Below, in pieces: positions 10,455 to 19,798 of a stretch of 64,000 bases of DNA. This stretch comes from Rhizoclosmatium globosum (lineage: Eukaryota > Chytridiomycota > Chytridiomycetes > Chytridiales > Chytriomycetaceae). The DNA is taken from contig MCGO01000130.1 in assembly GCA_002104985.1 (NCBI GenBank), positions 46,170-110,169 on the forward strand, read 5' to 3'. How positions within the stretch are numbered: the stretch's first letter is position 1; each line of letters starts with the position of its first letter. The notes beneath the pieces are model-generated. The model was not told the origin of the DNA, made no database searches, and was given only the letters and a program-made list of their open reading frames with translations. Made by a program: the position numbers and the translations under genes.

Positions 10455-11004
10455 ATGAGCAATCCGAACCTTAACAAGGATAATTCAACGACAACCAACA
10501 TCCTCGACCAACTAACATATCTAGATGATCTAGATCAGTAAGATAAAACGACAATGTATACTGTTTTCTAATTACGAACATCTTCCAACAAGACTGTTGG
10601 CACTTCTTTGCGATGGACAGCCTGAACCTCCAAATTTAATGCTGCATCCTCATTTCCATGTGAATCTACAACAGCCTTGGGGCAATCAGCCAATCCTTCA
10701 ACATCAATTACAGCAACAGCACGCAGCATCTAACTCAGCAACAATCAATCACATTGAGGCAAATTCTCTCAAGTCTGAAAGCCCAACGCCCCTATCTCTT
10801 GGCACCTCCTCTCAATCAACCCTACCTCAAAGACACATACTTCCACGCTCCCAACGAAACATTCTTCGTAAATATTACGCCCTTGATCCGCACCCAAAGC
10901 CGCAAGCCATCGCAAGAATCGCAGATGAAGTTGGGTTAGATCGTATTAAAGTGCGAGTCTGGTTTCAGAACCAACGAACGTATCAGAATCGCATGAAGAA
11001 GTGA
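10455..11004 (+). CDS. homeodomain protein 3 (divergent)
   Basis: Two exons, 10455-10537 and 10593-11004, give 164 aa; the junction keeps the frame, and the N-terminus MSNPN...LDQLTYLDDLD resembles MATSNDEDLMSFLD of homeodomain protein 1. The homeodomain is diverged: ILRKYYALDPHP, IARIADEVGLD, and recognition helix VRVWFQNQRTYQNR, where Y replaces the usual residue after NQRT. All the invariant W/F/N/R positions remain. Expected to bind DNA with altered specificity. Confidence 0.8.
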
Positions 11005-11089
11005 ATTCATTTAATTAGTATTCCAATATTTAAAAAAAAGCAGTTGGCATTACTTTCGTTTTTCGCACACAAGTCAGATTCGATGGAGC

Positions 11090-11506
11090 ATGATACCCGC
11101 ATTATTGAAACCAAGGTTTTTTCTTTATTCTCAAACGACTGTAATACCCCTCCCAATCACATCACACTCGAACGACCACCCTCAACAACAAGCCCATTTC
11201 CCCAGCCATTTCCAACCCATACCAAAAGCAAATAACCCCGAAAACCCCTCCATACTTGAATCAGGGTCCTCTCGATCCCGGTCGTCTGCATCATACTCGC
11301 CCAGCCCATCTACTAAGCCGTACAAACGAATTCCCACACCACAGTGGTGTAAACGGCGGCTGAAGGAGCTCCTGGTTGAGAACCTGCACCCGAGTAAAGA
11401 GCGAGTCAGGGAAATTGCGGTGGAACTGGGTATGGATGTAGGGAAAGTAAGGATTTGGTTTCAAAACCAACGAGCTCAGAAGAAGTTGAGTGAGGCGAGG
11501 GCTTGA
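11090..11506 (+). CDS. homeodomain protein 4, 5' end uncertain
   Basis: The homeodomain (KRRLKELLVENLHP, EIAVELGMD, VRIWFQNQRAQKK) is intact. The N-terminus is doubtful: just upstream, at 11041, sequence matches the start of exon 2 of homeodomain protein 3 (QLALLS versus QLLALLC), but it lies in another frame (open to 11235) and there is only 35 nt between it and the previous stop, so the expected first exon is missing. Either a frameshift or a truncated duplicate with a new start at 11090. Confidence 0.7.
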   Translation: MIPALLKPRFFLYSQTTVIPLPITSHSNDHPQQQAHFPSHFQPIPKANNPENPSILESGSSRSRSSASYSPSPSTKPYKRIPTPQWCKRRLKELLVENLHPSKERVREIAVELGMDVGKVRIWFQNQRAQKKLSEARA

Positions 11507-11656
11507 TCCATCCTTTTTTATTGCGCGTAAAGGAGGAAATAATATACCAGCTTGCATTATGTTCCACTACGTGACCAGTTGGTTTGCATATTGGTGATGA
11601 AAGACTGTGAGCCCGGAGCCCCATAAAGATGATACAGACCTGTGAGCGATAATACT

Positions 11657-11736
11657 AAGTTTCAAGCTACTGTTGATCGGGTTATTAACCGCTTCTTAGT
11701 TTCAGGCTACTGTTGATCGGGTTATTGACGCTTTTT
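11657..11736. repeat. 40-bp tandem duplication, two copies
   Basis: Two adjacent units with a period of 40 bp share TTCAAGCTACTGTTGATCGG and TTCAGGCTACTGTTGATCGG and the following GGTTATT. A few bases differ between copies. Confidence 0.85.
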
Positions 11737-11973
11737 TGTGCACCAGACTATGAATTTAAACAACAACATCTTCAAGATGTTTAAGATGGAAAAGCTCATA
11801 TTCTATAGTTTCTCTCTTATTTTCTATAAATCACTACATTATTGCGGTCGCAACTTTGATTCTTTGTCAGCAAGAAGGCCGTTATACATGGAAGTTTCTG
11901 AAATCGCTCTGTGGCATCTTGGCAATCTGTGCATGCATTTGGTTGATGCAAGGAGGGCTAGCGGCAGTCCATT

Positions 11974-12001
11974 TTTAAGGGAGGCCTCCAAAAGTGCTAA
12001 A
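11974..12001 (-). repeat. inverted copy of a 28-bp promoter-like module
   Basis: Reverse complement of 13483-13510, identical over 28 bp, and centred on the perfect palindrome GGAGGCCTCC. The adjoining ATGGCGACA is also shared. The two copies face each other 1.5 kb apart. Confidence 0.8.
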
Positions 12002-13482
12002 TTTCAATTGATTTTGCTGTCGCCATTTTTGTCCGTTTTCACCACCACCACCCACCTTCTGATGCCTGCCACGTAACCAGTTTCCGCTCTCCGTCTCGAA
12101 GATTTCGATGTATCGACGTTTGAGTATGTTATAAATAGAAAACCGGGTCAAATCTAACTTGTTTTGTATTCAGTGACATCATATGAAACACTCGTTTACG
12201 CTAATCTCACAGCTGCTTCCCCATGTGTCAAACTTTCTAAACTCGATTCAATCCTGACTTCATCGAGGGGGCGTAGGGAGTGGGTTCTCATTGCCTTCCA
12301 TGTGCACAAGTTCCTTTCAACCTCCTCACGATATCGTCCAGGCTTCCATCAATGCTGAACGCATAATCAGCCATTCTATCAATGTCAACGTCTTGTCTTT
12401 GTTTGATGCATACTATTCACTGGAGGGCAAGGGACCTTGAGCAACTATTCCTTCAAGCAGTGTCCTCCTCTATCCCTTCTGGAAAGTCCTCTGAATCAAT
12501 CACCATTCCGTTGTTCAATTCTGCAATCTGCTACGATTCATTTCAGGTTGTCTCGGGGACTCTTGGCCAATGGCTACGTTATTCTGCTCAAACGCAACCA
12601 TTCAAATAAAAACTACCTGTCCACTTTTCTTGATTGTTTTGTTTCATCGCATACGACGTCTTGTGTTAAATTGCTTTGAAGGAACGCTGTTGGCTTCGTT
12701 CTTCTTCCAAACCAAAACACAAGCTTTCAACATATCTTGAAATAAAGTTCTTTGAATCAATGGGACAAGACCTCATGTTGTACAGATATCGCGCTCTGGG
12801 TTAAGCCAGAGTTTCTTTCGGACGGGTAGAGGTATTCGTTCTTGTTCAGGTGTTAAGAGTGCCAGACCATCGTTCAACCCATCATTCACATCACTATATA
12901 TCGCGGAATTTTGCGCTTTCTGATCTCTGAGAGGGAGCTTCTGTTTTTTGGACAAATATTGATTGGTCTAAAAGTATCAATTAGAACAAGTCCCGCAATT
13001 TGAATGATGCGTCGCTAAATCGACGTGAAAACTTAGATAATACCATATTCTCTTTGAATTTTAATTTGCAGGACTCCTTCGTGGATAATAGTTGAGTAAA
13101 GTAGGTTCGAAACTTCAAAATTGTGATTATATTCACGCCACGTCACCAAAAACAATACAATCGTCTCAATTCGACGTGAATAAACGCATCTGTGTGTCTT
13201 CTATGCCTCACTTTTTGAATGAGGCTGATTGGCAAAGTCGTTCTTTGGTGCCATGGGCTGGAAGGTGGTTCAAAAGGGTCAAAAATTGTTGACTTTAGAC
13301 ATCAATATTTTATTAACCATTATCAGTAAAGCTTCAAATACAGCGGAATCGCATAGAGGGGACTCATATCTCCTTCTACTGACGATTTCACGGCTTCGCT
13401 GTGGCTGGTGGGCGAGCAATCCTTGCTTGCGTGAACGTTCAATTCCTCCGGACTGCCTCACCCAAAAAATGGCGACAAAAAA

Positions 13483-13510
13483 TTTAGCACTTTTGGAGGC
13501 CTCCCTTAAA
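13483..13510 (+). promoter_or_regulatory. 28-bp module with GGAGGCCTCC palindrome, 74 bp upstream of a surface-protein gene
   Basis: Contains TTTAGCACTTTTGGAGGCCT followed by CCCTTAAA. A weaker relative (CTCCTCCTTAAATTGGG, near 16668) precedes the fourth gene of the same family, so this is probably a promoter element of that family rather than chance. Confidence 0.5.
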
Positions 13511-13583
13511 TTGGGTCAATCAAGCTGGCAATCCCTCCACCTTTAAAATCGGCACTGGCATCCAAAAATCGCTGAAATCAAGA

Positions 13584-14348
13584 ATGCACACCACGATCCT
13601 TGGCATCGCAGCCCTGGCAGCAAGTGTGATCGCGCTCAACTGCGACGTTGCCGATCCAGCCCTGAACTCGAAGTGCCCCACCACTGACATCTGCGTCCAC
13701 CCTCCGCTAGATGCACTTACTATGGTAGATCTTGGCGGCCGCTGTGTCACCAAGCCTTTGGCCTTCCCAGATGCGACAAACAAGTGCATTCTTGACAGCA
13801 CCCCCGACACCGTCTGCAGGGGCTTCCAACTCTGCCTCGGTAACCAAGGTGCCCTTGAGCAGGTCTACAACTGCAACGGTGTCTTCAACAGAGACAAGAC
13901 TGTAGCATTCAAACCTAACCCAATGCCAATTGGTTCCAACTGTGGTGATGGAGTCAGCAGTGACGTGTGTGATTCAAGCATCTGTGCGTGGCCTTACGAT
14001 TCATCCCATGCTACTTGCATCAAGAAACCAACGGTGTTGCCAACGAGTAATACTACCTGCGTTGTGAATGATTTCTGTGGAACTGAGAATCAGGGCACGT
14101 TGTGTCAAAAGTACGAGGAGAGTGGAGCTTTCTTGGAAACGATTTATTATTGTCAGCCAAGACCAACTCTGGTGACTGTGCCTGATGCTCCATCAGCCGT
14201 TTCGTCTGGCGTAGTTACCGCTACGGAGGTGTTGGCAACTGCTGGAAAGACTGTTGCTGCCACAGTTGCTACTACCACGAAGAGTGTCGCTGAAAAGGGG
14301 GTCCTTGGAGGTGTTGTTGTTGTCTTGTCTATTATGTTCGCAGCCTAG
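13584..14348 (+). CDS. cysteine-rich secreted protein, probably GPI-anchored (copy 1, intact)
   Basis: 254 aa: signal peptide (residues 1-17, ending SVIALN), a region of about 180 residues with many cysteines in recurring contexts (SKCPTTDICV, GRCVTKPL, NKCILDSTPD, RGFQLCLG, GSNCGDGVSSDVCD, VVNDFCG), a Thr/Ala linker, then a C-terminal hydrophobic segment with no charged tail, as in GPI-anchored cell-surface proteins. No enzyme motif. Copies 2-4 follow at once, all damaged. Expected on the outer surface, perhaps in adhesion or wall contact; that is inference from architecture only. Confidence 0.82.
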   Translation: MHTTILGIAALAASVIALNCDVADPALNSKCPTTDICVHPPLDALTMVDLGGRCVTKPLAFPDATNKCILDSTPDTVCRGFQLCLGNQGALEQVYNCNGVFNRDKTVAFKPNPMPIGSNCGDGVSSDVCDSSICAWPYDSSHATCIKKPTVLPTSNTTCVVNDFCGTENQGTLCQKYEESGAFLETIYYCQPRPTLVTVPDAPSAVSSGVVTATEVLATAGKTVAATVATTTKSVAEKGVLGGVVVVLSIMFAA

Positions 14349-14636
14349 TGCATAAATAGATGAATCACAAAAGGAACGAAAAGACCGAATGCTGTGAGAG
14401 ATGAAGAACGAATGAAATTGAAAGACTGAGCAATGAAGATGAATAACAGTTAGAAAGAATAAAATGGTTAGGTGACCGTGTTTTAAAATAATTCCTGAAT
14501 CTGTGTAGTTGAAGGAATAAAAGTTACGTTTAAAATTAGAAGGCGTGCTCCAATGGATTTTCTGTCGGCGTTATTTAATCTAACGCGGCAAATACCTCCA
14601 CGCTCCATGCTTTCACCCTTCAAATTGGATGGAAAA

Positions 14637-15397
14637 ATGCAATCCACAATCGTCACCATCGCAGCCCTCGCAGCAAGTGTAGCTGCCTTCAACTGTAACA
14701 TTGTCAGCATCCCCGAATTGAACTCGAAGTGTCCCGACAACGACATATGTGTCAATCATCCCCATGACGCGTTGAACCCCGCTGCTCTTGGCAGTATATG
14801 TGTCACAAAGCCATCAACCTTCCCAAACACGACAAACGATTGCATTCTTGACAGCACACCCGACGCAGTCTGCAGGGGCTTCCCACTCTGTCTTGGTGAT
14901 CAAGGTGCACTTGAGCAACTCTACTACTGCAACGGAACCTTCAACAGAGACAAAGTGCCAGTATTCAAGCCAAATCCAGTTCCGATTGGATCGAATTGTG
15001 GAGACGGAGTTAGCAGCGATTTGTGCGATGTTTCAGGCATCTGTACTTGGGCTTACGCTGCAAGCCGTGCTAATGCATCCAGAAGCCGACCGTGTTGCCA
15101 GCAAATATTACCTGTGTTGTAAACGACTTCTGTGGAGCACAGAATCAGGCCATGTTGTGTCAAAAGCACTTGAATGAGGCGGATGGAGCTTTCCTTGGGA
15201 AGATTTATTTCTGTCAGTTGAGAGGAAGTGCCAATTTCCCTCTGATTGCATCTGCCAGCGCCAGTGCTGTTACTACTGCAACTGGGGTGTTGGCTACGGC
15301 TGGGAAGACTATTCCTGTTACGGCGACGGTTACCAGCAAAGCACAGCACATTCTGCTCCGTGGTATCGTTGCTACCTTCTCTATTTTTGTACTTTAA
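14637..15397 (+). pseudogene. cysteine-rich surface protein copy 2, one frameshift
   Basis: Starts MQSTIVTIAALAASVAAFN at 14637. Near 15073 one base is missing relative to copy 1 (TAATGCATC where TAATTGCATC would keep CIQKPTVLP), after which the frame of 15092-15397 continues to the normal hydrophobic C-terminus. Everything else aligns with copy 1, so restoring one T in a TT run would repair it. May be a sequence error. Confidence 0.75.
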
Positions 15398-15586
15398 AAG
15401 ATGTAATTTGATTGGAAGGAGTAGATTATATGAATAAATTGCGATTTGTGCAAGGCTCTAACACCAATTACAAAGTAATCGTCATAACTGTAGAGCTATA
15501 GATTGAGACAAGAAATAAGAATTACAACCCAAGCCTAATGACCTCCATCAGTTAAATTTGACCCACATTCAAAAAGCCTTTCCCAA

Positions 15587-16312
15587 ATACAATCAACAGT
15601 TACCATCGCTGCCCTCGCAACCAGTGTCACCGCCCTCAGCTGCATTATTTCTACTCCGACTTCAAAGGGTACTTGCCCTGACACTGATATCTGTGTGTAC
15701 CAGCCACAAGTTGCACTTTCCACCAGTCACCATTCGCCGTGCCGAACGCCTCAAATAAATGTGTCTTTTACAACACATTTGATCACGGCTGCAAGGGCTG
15801 CCCACTTTGTCTTGGTGGGCCTCAGCGCCTCAGCAAGTCTACTCGCACGTTCTATAGAGACAAAGTGCCTGGATTCAAGGCGAACTCTGTTCCCGTTGGA
15901 ACCACTTGCGGATTCGGAGTCAGCAGCGACGTGGGTGATGACTTCAGTATCTGTAGTTGGGTGTTTGGCGGAAGTCAGGCGGTGTGCATCAAGAAGCCGC
16001 CCGCCAGTACTGCCAACGAATACTACCTGTGTTTCGAATGATTTCTGTGGACCGGAGATCCGGCCTACGTTGTGTCAACGGAATGATCGGCAGAGAACGT
16101 TCTTGGAAGTTATTTACCACTGTCAAACACAGCCAAGTGCAATGAAACCTTAGTTGCCGACTGCTGCTACGCCTAGTGTGGCTACTACTGTTGTTGAAGC
16201 TGCAAAGACTGTCGCGGCCACTGTTGTTGCCACAACAAAGAGTACCACTAGTGCCGTGGAACACGTTTTGCTTGGTGGTATTATTGTAGCCTTCTCTCTT
16301 CTCGCACTTTAA
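15587..16312 (+). pseudogene. cysteine-rich surface protein copy 3, start lost and frames broken
   Basis: The position of the start codon reads ATA (15587-15589) followed by CAATCAACAGTTACC, as in copy 2, so the start is lost. Homology to copies 1 and 2 runs through at least three frames to the hydrophobic end at 16312. Clear relics: GVSSDVGDD, CIKKPP and VEHVLLGGIIVAF. The most decayed of the four. Confidence 0.8.
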
Positions 16313-16712
16313 GAATAATACACAATCCAGACTGTGTAAATCGCCAATAAATAGACCCTTGATGTATAGTAGCTCTCTCGAAAGACAAACTCATTCCTTC
16401 TCTTTGATATTTTTGATATTATAAGGGGCTGCGACAGTATGATGGTGATTTTACGACAAAAAGGCAAACCACTGCTGCTGAGCTCTTGACTGGGTCAATC
16501 TGTGCTGACGTAAAGAGAGTTGTACTGGCTCAGTCAACTCACATAATATGACTCAGCAGCGCGTGTGGATCCTAAACTGTCAAAGCGGCAGTCCTGAACG
16601 GCAGTCCAATCAAAAGAGTTTTTTTTTCTGTTTTGCTCAATTTTCCAAGCCCAAGCGGCAATGACTCCTCCTTAAATTGGGCCCCCGAGCAATTTTCCCC
16701 AAAACAGCAACG
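16313..16712. other. intergenic between surface-protein copies 3 and 4
   Basis: No gene. Ends with a CTCCTTAAATTGGG element about 40 bp before the start of copy 4. Confidence 0.5.
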
Positions 16713-17312
16713 ATGCAGTCTTCCATTATCGCCATCGTTGCCCTTGCAGCTACAGTCTCTGCCCAATGCAACAGCGTTGCAGTTCCCAACACAAACGTCA
16801 AGTGCCCGACACTGATATTTGCTTATACCCTCCACTTGTAGCGGGGGCCCCGTCTGTATCAAGCGGTCTCTGTGTCACAAAGCCACTAGAAGTACCCGAT
16901 GCAACAAAGAAGTGCACCTATGACGCTACCTCCAACAAGCTCTGCAAAGGTTTCCAGCTCTGTTACAGTGACCTAGGAGTGCTCGAGCCACTGTACATCT
17001 GCAACGGAACGCTCAACAGAGACACAGTTCCCTCCTTCAAGGCGAATTTATGAGTTTTGTGGAACAGCATTCCACCCTGCTTTGTGTGAAAAGGATATGG
17101 TCATAGGAACCTATTTGGAAACAGTTTATGAATGTATGGTATCGCCCAGCGGCATTACGCCTCAAATGCCATCTGGTGGCGCCTCAACTACTATTGAAGC
17201 TGTGAAGACAGTCGTAGCTACAATTGTCGCTACTACAAAGGGTACCACCAGTGCCGCTGAACACAGATTGATCTGCGGTATTGTTCTTGCTTTCTCTGTC
17301 TTTATGCTTTAA
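16713..17312 (+). pseudogene. cysteine-rich surface protein copy 4, frameshift and internal deletion
   Basis: Signal peptide MQSSIIAIVALAATVSAQ from 16713. One C is missing in the CCC run at 16805-16807, shifting the frame; the later frame gives CVTKPLEVPDATKKC and RDTVPSFKANL. A block of about 130-140 nt, corresponding to GSNCGDGVSS...VVND in copy 1, is deleted at about 17050, and the reading resumes at FCGTAF in a third frame to the hydrophobic end. Confidence 0.8.
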
Positions 17313-17376
17313 GAACTTGATTGTGAATAGAGACGAATAGTCTTTTAATATCAATTATCAATAAATTGTTTTCACA

Positions 17377-18533
17377 ATGTGGACTTGGCTCTTTGGATCA
17401 GGACTGATCCCACAGGACCAGTATACGGGCAAAGTTATTGTTATAACAGGATGTGAGGCTTTTACTTTCACTGGCCGTTGTTGACTGGTTAAATTGAAGG
17501 TGACTCTGGCTTTGGGTATGGAACGGCGCTGGAGCTTGTAGCCTTGGGATTTCATGTGGCAGCTGGATGCTACACCGAAACAGGTTCGAGCACACTAGTT
17601 CCAGTCTCTAACTTACTCTGTACTAACTGGATCATCAAGGGATCCTGGATCTCACCTCCACCATCACCGCAATCCATCAAAGTACTCAAAAGGGAAACTA
17701 ACCGCCCTCCGCCTCGACGTCGCCTCCGATGAATCCGTTGCCAAGTTCACCTCCAAGTAACTGCCGGATCTTCCAACAACATCTTTGCAGTCATCAACAA
17801 CGCCGGCATATCAGTCGGTCTCCCACTCGAAGTCATTTCAATGCATGATCATAAACAAGTCATGGAAGTAAACTACTTTGGACCATTGAGAATCATTAGA
17901 TCATTCAGCCCGTTCCTACGCCGCTTCTCCCTAGCACAGAAAATGAACAACAAGAACAAGAGAGTCTATCCACGGTTTATTACTATTTCTAGTATATCTG
18001 ATCGAGGTGCACCGCCGTTGTTATCTGCTTATGCGACATCGAAACATGCTGTCAAGACGTTGACTGAGATTGCGAGGTTAGAGTTGGGACAGTTTGGGAT
18101 TCAAACGACTGTGGTTGAGCCTTATTATGCTGTAACGCCGATTGTTGTTGGAAAGAGTGCGGGCATCGAAGGAAATATGAGGAAGCAGATGAGAAGTCAA
18201 GAATGCATATTTCCTGCCGCCGCTGGAGGAAATGGAACGTGGGGAGAAGGCGATGATGACTGATTTCATGAGTCTTAAGGCGCAGGATGTGGTGAGTGTT
18301 TAGATATTCTTCAAAGTTCGTGTGTGTAAACTGATTTTCGTTCATTGGTACAGGTCAATGTGATTGTGAAAGCTGTACGTACTGCTCATGTGGAAAACTA
18401 TTATTTGGTGGGATTCATGGCGCATGTGATTGTAGGACTGTATCGCGTTCTTCCTCAGTGGTTGATTGATCGCATTTTGCTCGCAAGCTACAAGGATATT
18501 GGATTCCATGCGAACAAGGATAAATACCTGTGA
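17377..18533 (+). pseudogene. short-chain dehydrogenase, RDH/17beta-HSD6-like, frame-disrupted
   Basis: Exons 17377-17452, 17500-17583, from 17640, and a last exon ending 18533. It encodes GKVIVITGCDSGFGYGTA, INNAGI, SAYATSKHAVK (catalytic YxxxK) and the C-terminal block of the microsomal retinol/hydroxysteroid dehydrogenases. At least three single-base frame changes break it: after QKG (about 17697), at TSK/VTAG (about 17757) and before MMTDFMSLK (about 18220). The first two would be repaired by adding one base to an A run and a G run. Distinct from the array at 5-8 kb. Either decayed or misread. Confidence 0.7.
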
Positions 18534-18728
18534 CAGTGTCCTTGTGTGGTTCAACAAATAAACATGGTTTGTTTGATGGCTCATACACATAATTAATCTA
18601 TCGAATGCTATCCCACGGTTACCAAGAAGCAAGCATTAAATAGTGTGCAGGTGTGTTACTAGGTAGTTAGTTGAGTGAAGCAGAGAGAGATTGGCCATTT
18701 TGTCCGTCCCTTTTCACTCACAATCAAC

Positions 18729-19584
18729 ATGGTTCGCACACACCCACCACGATCCATCCCTGCCCATCCAACCATCCACCACCGCAAACGACTCGTCCAC
18801 TGTCTCGCACGCATCAAACCACCACCGAATGAAGTGTCGTAATGAACCTGGAACGTGCGATTGGGCTTTGATGGACCTTGTTTTGGCGGAGGGACGGGCA
18901 TCTGCTTCGCTGTTTCCTCCCGTTCTGACACAGACAAACCTGTCAACTTGCTCGAAAGTGCGGATTCGGAGCTGTGGATTGGATTGGATTGGAGGAGAGA
19001 CTGAGAAGGAGGCTGAAGGGAGGGCTTACCTTGACAACAGCAACCAACCAACCAACCAACCTACCCACCTCAATCAATACCAATCAATCAATCAACGACA
19101 TAGAGGCTAACCTCAAATAACCTCCAAAATAGGCTGACAACGCTGTTACCTTGAGAACCCGCAAGTTCCTCACCAACCGTCTCCTTTCCCGCAAGCAGAT
19201 GATTGTCGACGTGATCCACCCAGGCCGTCCAAACGTCTCCCACAAGGAGCTCGGCGAGAAGTTGGCCAAGTTGTACGGATCCACCGAGGAGTGTGTCTTC
19301 ACCTTCGGCTTCAGAACCGCTTTCGGAGGAGGCAAGTCCACTGGATTCGCCTTGATCTACGACTCTCTTGAGGAGGCCAAGAAGGTTGAGCCAAAGTACC
19401 GTTTGATCAGACACGGTATCGGTGCCAAGGGAATCATCTCTTCCAAGCAGAGAAAGGAGAGAAAGAACAGAGCCAAGAAGTTCCGTGGAACCAAGAAGGC
19501 CAAGGTTTGTTTTTCTCTACTTTTTTTTCTCTTTGATTTTCTAAACGCTCTTTTTTTCAGGCTGCCACTGCTGGAAAGAAATAA
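18729..19584 (+). CDS. RPS24: 40S ribosomal protein eS24
   Basis: Exons 18729-18731 (the ATG alone), 19133-19504 and 19561-19584 give 132 aa. The protein, [12 protein letters not shown] then [14 protein letters not shown] sequence (here [11 protein letters not shown]), [20 protein letters not shown] and a basic tail, is eS24 of the small ribosomal subunit. The only ATG that can precede ADNAV and stand before a GT is 18729, preceded by a pyrimidine-rich leader. The first intron is 401 nt, eight times longer than the usual intron here, with donor GTTCGC and branch CTAAC. The last intron has donor GTTTGT. The first exon is the least certain part. Confidence 0.9.
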
Positions 19585-19798
19585 ACGCCTTAACCCGATC
19601 GAATACTTTCATCAACTTGTGTTTTCTGGATGTTGCGGTGATTCGGTGGATGACGGGAGCTTTACACAGTTTTTGTTTTTTTGTTTTATGTCAGTCATCG
19701 CGGCTGAAGGAGGATACATTTGTTTGGAAGTACTTTTGTTTGGTGGAAAGGTGGTGTAATACATTTTGGAGTTTCGTGCTCCAGTACTTCAACGCTTT

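Larger units (their letters stand above)
11507..13583. other. 2.1-kb gene-free region
   Basis: No supported gene on either strand; the open frames here are short, overlapping and without recognisable domains. It holds a 40-bp tandem duplication (11657-11736) and the inner part of an inverted 28-bp module (see the separate entries). Confidence 0.55.

Noticed and set aside
8664..11506. Homeobox array as a fungal mating-type locus
   Set aside because: Mating-type HD loci usually hold divergent, unlike partner genes; here four similar genes point the same way, so tandem duplication is the simpler reading.
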